A stretch of DNA of 64,000 bases from Limanda limanda (taxonomy: Eukaryota; Chordata; Actinopteri; Pleuronectiformes; Pleuronectidae), in assembly GCF_963576545.1 (NCBI RefSeq), contig NC_083647.1, positions 7,853,007 to 7,917,006 of the forward strand. The letters are read 5' to 3'. This document shows positions 1-12,200 of the stretch, one piece after another (within the stretch, counting starts at the first letter, position 1; each line of letters starts with the position of its first letter). The position numbers were made by a program, and so were the translations under genes. Under the pieces are notes generated by a model. It was not told where the DNA came from. It saw nothing but the letters and a program-made list of their open reading frames with translations, and searched no databases.

Positions 1-59
1 TAATCGAAGTCAGAGGGCTTGATGACCTCTAAAATCCGAGTTTCATGCTCTGAAGCCTT

Positions 60-700
60 TAACACACAAAAGTTATCTCACAGGAGTTCAGATAATGTAC
101 AAGCACATTCATATAAACCACATTGTTGGGCATGTCTTATTTAAAGTAGACATCACAGCCTTGTGAGCCAGGCTCTTTGGGGCTGGATTTGTACACGTTT
201 GTATTTGAATGCTTAAACCAGCACATGAACACAAAATGCAGGTATAACAGTTAACAGTGGTAAGGAACAGATTGGAGGTCATAGATAAGGTACAGGTACT
301 TAATTTTCCTTCGGGGATGAATATAGTACTCTATCTATTCATAAAATGATTTGTCCAACATGGTTTTTAAGTAGATTCAGCAAGGCTCTACTGTGGCCTC
401 GATATTTTAGGTATTTAAATGTGAAAACCAGCATATTAACAAGCTAGCGTATAATTAGCATGTTAATATTTACTCAAGGCACAGAGTGGAGTTCATAGTG
501 TTCAAGCACATTCATATAAGCATCCAAAATAAGTTCAACAATTTCTTTGGCCTCTAAATTTTTTAGTAGACCTCACAGCCATGCTGGCCAGGCTCAGCAG
601 CTGGATTTTTAAGCATTTAAATGCTAAAACCAGCTAATGTTAATATTTTATAATTAGTGTTAACACAAAACACAGCTGCAAGTATAACAGGAAACCAAAG
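60..700. repeat. Degenerate repeat with 'agcacattcatataa' core
   Basis: At least two imperfect direct copies are visible. Each has a 'caagcacattcatataa' start (near 101 and 505), a 'agtagac-tcacagcc' middle (near 146 and 565) and a 'gctggattt' then 'aaaaccagc' end. A third partial copy lies near 365-470. The motifs resemble a dispersed AT-rich repeat common in percomorph fish; family assignment is from memory. Confidence 0.5.
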
Positions 701-1879
701 TACAAGGCTTTTCCTGAGACAATGTTCTGGTAACTCTGGATAGTCCTCACTATGAACAGTTTCCAATCAAGCCACTTTCTTACTGTAGGAAATAAAAGCA
801 CAAAGCTTCATCACATACTGTGATTGTCACATTAAAGGATGCCAGTTTCTGACTCTGTTTATACTTCATTATGAAACAGTATGATTTTCAATTATGCTCT
901 ATCCCGGTGTCCCACTTCGACCGTGTTCCGATTTGCACTGATTATAGTAAAGCATAACTTAGATGGTTTTATTTCAAGTGAAAACAGGCGTATATAAAGT
1001 CCAAAAAGGAGAAATCTACCACAAGGCATACCATGGGTCTACCCAATGGTTTGTCTTACAAGGTATATCAAATAGCGCTTCCTTGTGCCTGTGGAAATTC
1101 AGTTTCTTTCCTTATTCTTTGTGACGGCCCTGGTTGACCCACTTCCTGTGGCCTGATTGCCAGTTGTCATGGTGAAGTCAAAGCACTGAGAGGAAAAGGG
1201 GCCAAATTGCCTGGAACCAGGATTAAACAACTATACCAGATGACACTTTGCTAAATGATGTTTTTCTTCTTACAGTGGGACTCCGTCACTGGTTTCTCAA
1301 CACAAAGGACTAAACTAGGATAGAGCTCTGTCGTCTAGCCTCAGCAACACAGTTTCTTCCGATAGAAATCACTCTTTAGATACTTGGGTAAAAAGCTCCC
1401 TTTTCATACCAGTTAGGCTTTATACCGTTGGATTTCCTCCTTGAAACAATGACCCTGATCTATTGGGTACAAAGTGAAAGGGTCAAATGAGGTAAAGCCA
1501 ATTAATAAACACGGTTTAAGGTTGTGGAATTGCATGAATTTCCTTTAGCATTTAGATAAGTTAAATAATATCCCCTCTTATATCTGTACGATAAATGGGT
1601 AAATATGCAGCTGGAGGCTAGCTAGCAGATGGTTGGCTTATAGCTTAGCTTAAAAAGTAGCACACGAACAAAGATCATTGCGATAAGAAGTATTTCACAT
1701 ACCAAGACACAATATTTGGGGAAAATGCTTTGGACATTTTGACAATGTCCCATCCACAAACATGGAGGCAAGATTTATGATGAATACTGCAGCCAGCGAC
1801 CAGATAGCGATCTACTCGCTTTGGCTTCACTTATGGGAAGCAATCATGTTGTCCACCTTTATACACTGTCACTGATGAA

Positions 1880-2030
1880 TAAGAACTGAATGAGGCTAGC
1901 TTTATTCCCGCTTCCAGTTTTGTGCTAAGCCAAGAGGCTAGCTCAAGCTTCAAATTTGCCGTACAGATAGTTTTATACACCATCTAACTCTCTGCACGGA
2001 AGAAAAGAAAGCCTTTTTCCCATGACAGTG
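1880..2030 (+). repeat. Fossil copy of a common fish 'GCTAGC...GCTAAGC' repeat
   Basis: The ordered motifs ggctagcttt, cttccagttttgtgctaagc, ccgtacagata, catctaactctc and tttcccatga appear with the spacing typical of a very abundant teleost dispersed element. It is degraded and has no coding capacity. Confidence 0.5.
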
Positions 2031-2507
2031 TACTTTCATTTTAATGCTTACAGTGCTGATAGCATGCTAGACTCTTGCAGCAAAGCATAACGACGATTTT
2101 TGTGTCTAATATGTTAAACCCCTCTTCAGAGATGTGTTGTTCATACGGTCACAAAAACCAACTGATGGGTCACGCTGAAATAGCAAGGGGACATCAAATT
2201 AGCTCAAATAGGCCTGGGGGCCGGTTTGGCATGCTGAGCGCCAAAACGCACCTCCCTCCCATTTGAAACGGGCCAATGCAGAAGCAGAGGGGGTTTGCAC
2301 ACCATCAGCACATTGGGGGATGGGAAGGACACCCAAGCAGTCCCTCTTCCAAGAACTGCAGTTGTTGGCTTGGGGAAAAAAAAAAACCTCAACTCGTTCA
2401 CATTTGTTTCCTCCTCTCACATTACTTCTGACGCAAGTCGCTTGTAATCCGCTGCAAAGGAAACATTCTCTACTGAGTAGTAAAACATTTTACATCATTC
2501 TGGCACA

Positions 2508-2513
2508 TTTTAA
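2508..2513 (-). terminator. nol10: Candidate poly(A) signal of nol10 (ATTAAA)
   Basis: This is the first AATAAA-type hexamer downstream of the nol10 stop codon on the minus strand, about 580 nt beyond it. No canonical AATAAA lies between. It is the variant form, so the assignment is tentative. Confidence 0.3.
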
Positions 2514-3093
2514 TTTTCAACAATTAAAAAAGCAGAAGATCAATGCGCCAAATTCACATACATTGTTGGCTCAACAAAATACAATAATAAGAAAATTATA
2601 ATTGGACAGATCTTTTCTCCAATCATTTCAATGAAATAATAGGCTCCACTGAGGAGCAGTAGTAAGAAACTAGATGCCTCAGACAAGGCAGGTCAAGTCA
2701 AGTCCTTTCAGCTCTTCGTGTCTTTGACTACTCCTGGGTCCACCCTGCTCCAAAAATATGCAGTCAAGGTACTTTTGGATAATGGCATAAGAATTATATG
2801 TACAAAGGCAGACACATCGCTGATCTTTTTAAATGTGCTTTGAACTTGCAGAGAGCAGCTAAACACATGGCTCAGACCACCCAGGAGCAAGACAACCTCA
2901 CCCGTTCATCATTGTCTGTCTCAGCTTTGTGCACAATGTCTCCAATATGTCCATAGAGCATAAGAGCAGTTTTCTTTAACACAACTCAGAGCTGAAACTA
3001 CTAAACTTTGATTTGAATGTGAGGGCTTTTGCAAGGAATGCCTCTGTTGTCCATCCAGGATGAAGCCTCTGACAGTGGACTATGTTTCCCGCC

Positions 3094-3195
3094 TCAGAAG
3101 TGGCCTCTTCCTCTTCCCCCTCTTCCTCTTCCCCCTCCTCCTCTTCCCCCTCCTCCACCTCCTCCTCTTCCTCCTCCTCCCCCTCTCCCCCCTCC

Positions 3196-3227
<32 letters not shown>

Positions 3228-6200
3228 TTCCTCTGCCGCCACCCCAGCCTCTTCCCCGGTCACTGCTCAGGTGTCCTGCCGAGCGCCGCAGCTTCTTCCT
3301 CTCCTCGTGGTGTTCCCGCTCCGCCTGCAGCTGCTTCCTCTGCTGCTCCGACTGCAGAGTAGGACAGAATTATTAATACTTATTGTTACCTCTGCTGTAG
3401 ACTGATGACTTCCAGACAAGATCAGAGGAATATGCACACTCAGGGGAATAAGCAATAACCTACTCAAATCAACAGCTGTTAAATACGACATTTACAAAAA
3501 TGTTATTTAATTCAAATATAATTGAAGCAAAAGCAATAGGGTCCTCGCACCGTCAGTGTCTAGGCCCTAATTGGAGTTTTTTACACTGACTGAGTGCATG
3601 AAAGTTTACTTAGACCTAGTATATATTAATATTTTCTAACATAATCGAATATTGTGTGTTCAGTGTAGATTTAAGATTTGTAAAGGTATTTTGAGGTTTT
3701 ATGCTCTTTACTATTCCGTCTCTGTACTGTAGTGAGAACTTCTCCTACAGTTCAATTAGATTGTTGTGCCTTTATATTTTGGCAATTACTGTTATCATAT
3801 TCTGCTCTTCCTGTTGAATTGCTGACATGACTCCACCTTGGAATATTTTTATCATGCTATTTTGGCTTGTTATGGGAACGCAGGATAAAGGCCACTTTGG
3901 CCAAGGCCTAACTTTTTATTGAATTTATCATGGATGACAAATAGAGTTGCCTTGGAAAATTGTGGCATCCGTTGGTTTACAGCAGTTAGTGACCTGAATT
4001 GTTTTTGTTCTTCATTGCTTTGGAGAATAGGAGAAGATCCATCTGCTAAGGGATTAATTTGACTTCCTTTGTCTCAGGATGCGTCTGAGGAAGAGCCTTG
4101 TGCTCGAAATGTCCTTTAACAGGAGCTAATATTGGTGCAGATTTTTTTTAGTTGATCTGTCACTGATGAAACTTTTTTTTTTTTACTGGAAGTGAGCGTC
4201 TTGTTCACATATTTTGTCTTTTGCTTTGAACAATCAAGCAACAGTACACATTACCTTTTTGAGCGTGAACGTTAACTGTTTGCTGCCAACTGCAGCGTCG
4301 GTCACGTTGCTGGTTCCAGAATTTTCCTCTAGCTTCAGACGGTCCTCAAGTGAAGCCCTGCAAGAACATGCACATGTTAATGCCACATAACGCACACAGT
4401 ATACATCCAGGTACACAGTCAGAGTTAGGTTATTTAATGTGCTAACCTACAGCTGTTAAAATTGCTATGAATGTTATTTCTATAAGTTTGTTAATGTATT
4501 CATTCAGCAAAACCTGCAGCTCAAAGCTTCTTTTACCCCGATACAAAATAAAGTGAACATTGGCCATCAACAGATGCAAACCCTAAAGTAAACAATAAAC
4601 CATCACTTGTGTAAGAGTTCCATTTAATACATTTCCAAAGACGTACTTCTGTAGTTTCTGCTTGCGGGCCATGTCGTTAAAACTTCTGAACTCCTCCCCG
4701 GCTTTGATTTGATAAAACTGAGGCTGATTTGTCTTCTTGCTCTCGGCCATGTTTGAGGTTTTCTCTCCTCCTTTCTGTTCCTTCCGCAGCAAGCTGGTGT
4801 TGCGGTCAGCATCCTTCCTCTCCTGCCGCCGGCGGTCTCGGCCCTCCTGCCACAGCAACCTCCGCTGCTCCCTCACCTCCTCCACCCAGCTCTTGTCGTC
4901 GTCTGAGCTCTCCTCCTCGGAGCTTGCTCGCCCCTCAGGCTCCTCCTCGTTGTCAGCCGCCTGGACAAAGACATTGAAAAGTTTAAAAACATTTAATGAG
5001 ATATTGTAATATTCTTTCAGGGCTCTAGACACAGGCCTGACCATTCATCCCAAATCGTGTCTAGAAAACACAGTATGACTAAACATAGCACGCTCCCAGA
5101 GGCTTGTGAACAGGACAGAAACAGATGACCGTGTCTGGGAGGATTATGGAGCACCGCAAGCTGGTATCACACTTAATACTCTACTTCCAGGACAAGAAGT
5201 GAATGTGGAAAGCCACGATTTGGTTACTATGCCACTTCCCTCCGGCTCAAACTAATTAAAACCCCTCACAAGACTTCCTTCCTTTGCCACATAGAAGCAG
5301 TTCAAAAAGTGTTCTTTACTCATACTTCTCATTTCCAAAAATCACAGTCGTACGTGTGCTGAGAATATTACCTGTTCGGAATCTGCAGCCTGCTGAGCCA
5401 GTAGACGCAGCTTCTTCTTCCTCTTCAGCCCGACCTTGGAGACGATGGGGTTGAGCAGGCGGAACTCTTCGCTCTGCTCGTCTACCTGGTACTCAGGGTT
5501 TTCGAACATCATCTTGAAGCGGTCGTCGCCCAGGATGCTGGGGATAGCCTGCAGTTATGAGAAGTTGAAATGGTGGAACAGGTTAGGACACGCAGCTCAT
5601 GAGGTACAGAAAGAAGTATAAAACCTTAATCTTAATTTCATTCAATTTGTTTGATAAAAGTTTCAACTGAGTCCCATTTTATAAAACACAAAGATGACAC
5701 TTTTATGAAGGTGCCAAACTGTGCACGATAAACATAAATGCATTACAGTATTATTGTGATGGAGACAGCTTCTTAACAATTAAGCACAAACAGACACAAA
5801 CATCTTTATTTCTGTCGTTGCAAACTCAGTTATCTTACCTTGCCCTTCTTTTTCCTAGAAGCCAGCTCTGCTTGGTCATCACCCTCCTCCATCAGCTTGA
5901 GAGCCAGATCTTTGTTCACCTTGGGCAGCTTCTGTTTCGGTCAAGGACAGTCAAATATTTCATTAAAAACACACAGGAAGCAGGAAACACGATTGAACCA
6001 GTTTGAATTATGAAGCAAGTTTTTACTTACATCAAACAGTCTTGAGAGGTTATTTGTTTTTCACTTTGGAAATGAAAAATACACTCACCGTAACTTGCAC
6101 TCTCTGAGTCCTGGACTCGTCAATCTTCTGGCGGATCTTATCCTTGCGATACTCCTCATATGCAAAAGGATTAGCCATGCTTTTGACCTGCGGTAAAACC

Positions 6201-9200
6201 AAACAGCAAAACTGTGAAATCTGAACAATCCACTTCCGCAATAACAACAACAACACTTTTACAGTAAGTTTTGTCTGTTCAGCCTGAACTCCACAACTCA
6301 GCTAAATAGTCAACGTATGTAAAAGAAACATTTATACAGCATTAACACCATACCTTGTGATAAAGCCGTATGTCCATGAAATAGCCGTGCATGTAGGCTC
6401 TCAGGAGAGATGATCCCACCAGATGAGACAAACCTGACACAAAGTAATAAACAGAAAGATAAGTAAATGAATATGAAGCAGAGATAGATCAGTTTGAATT
6501 GTGCTAGCAGTATAGCTCTATGGGGGCAATGATGCTCTGCCCATTTACCGCTGGGCAAAGAATCGACTATCACCCACTAACATCTGGCTTTTGTCTGCAA
6601 TGGGAATGAATACATCCGACATTCCCTCTCGGCTCAAATGACTCGGCAGTAGACAGATTTTTGTATCGACTCCAGCTCCATTTGATAGTGATGGAAACAT
6701 GATACCCCGGTGAATGAGACAGGGCTCCTCAGTTTTCGGTGCGTTTGTGACTTTGAACATGATGCACCGGGGGGGGTAAAAGTCTACAGGTCAAGATTGA
6801 ATCATTTTTGCGATATTTCAGAGATTTTTTACAGACGAATCCCACTGGCAAAGAATCTTAATTCTTGGGTGATCTTTTTCAGAGGTTTTCAAGCAAAGTC
6901 TAATGATGTTCTGATCATTTTCTTCATTCTTAACCTGTGGTTCCCAGCTTATGTTGAACACTTTATATTTACATTTATAAAGGTGTCTCCAGATTCTATT
7001 TGCTGAAAGTGACACTCTGACCAGGTTGGGATTGTTCTCTATCTGGCCATCTGGCCAAAATTGTTTCATTCACAAAGAATTTGGCAATCATTACCTTTAG
7101 TCGTCTTACATGCTCTTCCAGGCCTTTTGTTTCTGCGGAGCTAGAATTGCTTTATGTATTTTTAAGAATGTATGAAATTGTTGCACACTTGAGTCCCTGT
7201 TATTTGTCTTTTTTCAGTCTATCTAGGTGCCATTAATTTGCATCTACATTTCCTCTTAGAGTTCCCATTACCAGCTACTGAAAGTAACAGCTGTTGTTAG
7301 ATTAGCTGTTGTACTGCAAATCTAACAACAGCTAATGAAGGGCTTAAGGGCTTTTATTTGCTTGAATTAAGATAAAATGATGAGAGAAGAGTTCAAACTT
7401 TGCCAAGAAACTGAACCAGTTGCGCAATTGCTAGTGGGCCTCTGGAAACTGAGGGATTGTGTACAATAATGGCTGTAATTCCTAAACATAAGGGTCAATC
7501 TTTGTGTTCAACCCCCTTGAATCAAAGTTGAATCTCAACTTCAACCACATCTACCACTAAATACATTGTGGTGTTGCAGTGAGGCAACATTATAAAAAAT
7601 TGTGTGACTGTCCAAATACTTATGGCCCCAAAAGTATGTGAAACTAGTATTTGTATGTGTTTTCAATGAGGAGCTACACTTTGTCAAATATTTCAGCAGT
7701 ATTTAGTCTATCAATGCAAATGGTAGAGGAAAACCAGCTTCATTGACCTATAGCATAGATAATATACAAATCAGTTCTGAGAAAATGTGTTGAGTACTGA
7801 GAAAAACTGGGTTAGTGAGGTCACACACTGTGTACTGAAACTGCAGGATTCAGTTGTGGTGACTATACACAAATATATGTTAGCCAGAGTGTAGGTGCAT
7901 GAAGTTAAACCGGGCACAGAGAAAGTGGAGTAAGTTACTCTTCCCAGGAACTTACACCAGATAGACTGAGCTGACTCCGGGTTACACAACAGGGCCACGA
8001 TACGCAGCTCCTGTAAATCAACACCGCTGTCCCCCCCACCCGCCTGCCCCCTCCTCTCCATTTATTCCACATTAGCCAACCACCTTTCTGCTTCTTGTCA
8101 TTTGATCTCTTTAGTGCTGAGCCTGCATTCCAATGTTCATTCAACCCTTCAAGTGTCCACCCCCCCGGCCCTTCTTTCTCCCACCCCCACAAGCCTCTCA
8201 GTCGTTCACCAGAGCCCTGTCTACGTCTGGTTTTTATATACGTGTCCTGATCTGATCACGTGTCGGCAGCTTTCAGTTCATGTATGAAAGCACCAGAGAC
8301 ACATTGAGGAAAGGTTTGAGATTCGATCAAACATTCGGACGTGGTCTGCGACACATGTGGCCAAATTCTTTGAGCTTTCTGTGTCGGGGCCACATTGAAG
8401 GGCCGCCTACTCGAATGACGTCTGACATGCTACAGTTACATAACGAACCAAAAATATTTTACACTTCTTGGTGTTTCCAATCGATTTATTTATTTCATAT
8501 CTAAACTGCGCCACATGTTCATTCTCTACTTTTATTTTCACACAAGTAAAATCTTATTCTATCACACAGCTGGCCTGCTCTGGCTCTATTTCTCTAACAC
8601 ACATGGACAACAGACCTGTCCATCAGAGTCAAGAAGAATTTGGACTTTCTCCTTATCTTGGGAGTATTTATGGACTTTCATTTTGAGAGCAGTACTTCTT
8701 TTCACTTTCAGAATTAGTAAAAGTCCCCCTCCCTCTTAAACAGCCTCTCCTCATGTACACATTTTCTCAGTTCCTTTACAGAACTTTATCTGCAATCAGA
8801 TACATATTTTTCAGCGCAAATGTCTTGTGCTTCAGTTTGAGTCTGTTTCCTCGCGCCCTGACTGCTTCTGTGAGCATGTGAAACTTCAGCTCTCAGATTT
8901 CTGCGTTCGCTCTTAGACTCAATAAGCCTGATTATAAAGGACTGATTATTTTTTTCTAACTAAATCAAATAGGACTTAGGTCCTCATTATTGATTCAGAC
9001 AGCTTCCCCAGTTACTCAATGTATTGGTGGACTTTCTTCTCATGTAGAGTCTAATCTTAGAAAAACCTGGTGATATACAAAATCAGTGATGGTCTTTGAC
9101 CATTATATCAAATCATTAACCTGTAGTGCATTTTCCATTTAAAAAATACTGCCAACCTCAGCAACTTTTGTTTCATCAACGGGGCTACACACGATTATTC

Positions 9201-12200
9201 AGGCCTTTGTTTTATCCCATTTGACCGACTGCAATTAACTTTATTACCTCTCTGTATCAGGCTACATCCATACTATGGCGGTTTCATCCAAACTAAAGCG
9301 ATCTCTGTCCACATGAGCGTTTTGGCTCTGTATCACTTTTAATCCCTGTCCATGCTATAAAACCGGAAACACACATCACATGGAAAATTATTTACACTAA
9401 CCATGCACGTGCCTGTGTAAACAGAAACCTTTTGTTTGTTAGCTGCAGAAAGAGCCAAGTGAGATGCACCGCAGTCTCTGCGGACTTTCTCCGCCTGGCC
9501 TCTTAGTATTAAGTCAGTAGAAATCCAGGGGGATCGCCCACTGGAATCTCCATGAACGAGTGAAAAAGCGGTGAAACATAAAAGACACAGAAGAAGACTG
9601 CTGTGTCTTTGTGTTGTAAAAATAAAATCATGTGATCTCCGCATCAGAGGTAAAATGCCAATTCCTGCTTCTGTGTTGCACCACCTCGCGCCTGAATAAT
9701 GGGGAGGATTTGTTGCTGTTGTGAAATCGCGACTAAAGGTAAACTCTGTAACCAATCCTCTGAATTTTACCTTGTCTGCATGCATTGCCTTTAGAAAAGA
9801 TTAAACTGTAAAGCTGTTTGTTCAAATTGATTTGCAGATGCAGTGATGAGGAATGGAGGCAGCAAGGTCTCACCCAGATTGTCCAGGTCCTTGCGGGTGA
9901 CAAACTTGTAGTCATCGTACACTGTGCTCTCTGGACTCTCCTCCAGCTCCTCTGTCAGGTTGTCGAGGAAGGAGCACCACCGAGGTGCAGGGCCCAGAGC
10001 CTAAACACACACACACAAAGTTCAGATTTAGAATACTGAGTAAGTACTAAACCTGTCGTGTATTTAGGGAAACAAAAATAGTCTTTACTGAACAAGATTC
10101 AGTTTCAGTTAGAAATGACTCAGCTGCTTCTGTGGACTTGTGCTGAGCCAACACTGGTGATAGAGCAGAAGCATCAGCTAAGTTTCGACTGCAATCATTG
10201 ATGAGCAGTTTTTTTCACAGTGTGCACATTAACAGTTTGATTCCACTCCCTTTACACTGTGTGCTTGAAATCCGCATATGCTCATGTTTAGAAACACAGT
10301 CGTATATAATCACCAAACCAGGTATTTCATTATGTCAGTGTCACAATCTCATACAGAGCGATTAACAGGAAGTTATAGTTAACATTCTGAAAAGGTATTA
10401 ATCATTAAACTTGTTTAAACAAAATTCCAGACAGTCTCTCGTTCCAGCTTGTCCACTGTGACCATCTGCTTCTATTCTTTGTACTAAGCGATAGTAAAGT
10501 CAATATCTTTGGATTTTTGTCTCTCTGTTTGGATCAAATAAGCTATTACCAACTTTCTGATATTTTAAACAGTTCATTGATAAACCAAGATCGATTAATC
10601 AATAATGAAAAGGATTGTTTGTCACAGCCCTAAAACCAACTCTCTGCAGGTTTTATCATGTCTGAAAACAGATCAGGCAAGAGGTGGAGTAGCCGGGCGA
10701 AGCAGGGAGTGACTCTTACCTCCGCTGTGGAGATCGCGTGGGGTTCTTATAAGATCAGCACGATAATACACAGCAGAAAATAAAAATACAGAGCGCTACA
10801 CAACTCTGTGTCTCTTTGGGATCTGTGTAAATTACTGGATAATTTGACATTTAAATCCATTAAATCATTCAAATGATAAACACTGAGGAGGTATAATCAG
10901 TTTGTTGTTGAGCTGGTTTAAACCATAGACTGTATATAAAGAGGTAAAAACCCATGGACACATCAGGTGTGAGGAGGCGTTGCCAGTGGCTTTCGGCTAA
11001 TCTAAGTCTGTCTTCATACAGCACTATCAGTAGCTTCCGACATGATTTTTCTTTATAATATTATAATAAAGATTAATCCTCTTAGATTGAGATATTGCAT
11101 TACAGAGGTTTTAGTTTGATGTTGGTTGTTAGGTGTTGAAATAGACATTTATTAGTATAAACGATATGGATTTGTAATGATGTATCCTGTTACTGAAGCA
11201 TTCTCTAAAAACCTGTAGGGACCCCAGGTGGAGTAAGCACTGTTACAATAAAGTGACCCACATACTATGAGTAACATGTGTTATTTGTCTCTTATCGGGA
11301 TGTTTGAGATTAATCACTTCAATTATCTTCTATCTAATTCCAAAAGATCTCCGTCTGTCTGACTGTGGAACGTGCCTCTCGCAAACCATTTTATTATTGA
11401 GGGCTCAAAGAATTGCAATGTTGAATTTGGTGCGATTCGGACACGGAACACGTTTAATATTGATGACATTTGAATAAACAGGCGACCGGTGCTCTGTAGC
11501 AGCAGCGGCAAGGACAAATCAACACAAGTGATGTTGTCGATCACAACAACAGCAAAAACAAATGATTTGATCTTGTTCGTGGTTTTGCAAACCTAGTGGA
11601 GCTTCACCAAACTTTGAGCCAACAGGTGAGGTCACTTAAACATTTTTGGATTCTCAAGAGCAAGCTGAACTGCCATTTACAAAAATGTCAATGATGATAA
11701 TAAATGTCAAACACAGACACTTTATATTTAATAGAATATGATCTCTGGAAATAATCCGCCTAAAAAAACCTCCTAATCAGGATTTACATTCAGACATGTT
11801 TGTGGAACCTGGCATTTATGTTGATATTGCTTTGTCTAACGTCCTACGGTCAGACGTCACCTCCTGATACAACACAGTCTAACTGCGTAGGAAAGCTTAG
11901 ACGGATCAGGTATCAGCTCATTGAGGAAGCTAAACCGTGACAAGGTGCGGGAGGCCGGATTCTTTTGACTTTGTCCCCAGTGTGTGACACAGCGTGACAT
12001 TATCATCTCTGTGGAATGAGTAGATTGCAAAGAACAGGCTGAAATACTGAGTTCAAAGTCGTAGTACAAAATGCTGAAGAAAACAGCCTTTGCCCATCAT
12101 GCAGTAGCTTTGACAACATGGACAACAGACCTGTCCATCAGAGTAGAGACGAATATGGACTTTCTCCTTATCTTTGGAGTGTTTATGGACGTTCATTTTG

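Larger units (their letters stand above)
1..3093. other. Gene-free flank downstream of nol10
   Basis: I see no coding exon here on either strand; the open frames are short and unlike any family I know. The part nearest nol10 (about 2500-3093) is presumably its 3' untranslated region, because no AATAAA and only one ATTAAA (minus strand, 2508-2513) occurs in it. The rest is AT-rich, with the two repeat segments listed separately. Confidence 0.6.

Noticed and set aside
2976..3263. Frame encoding a poly-glutamate protein on the minus strand
   Set aside because: It is the alternative frame of the nol10 Gly/Arg tract, without an ATG at its beginning; the nol10 frame continues correctly from the previous exon.
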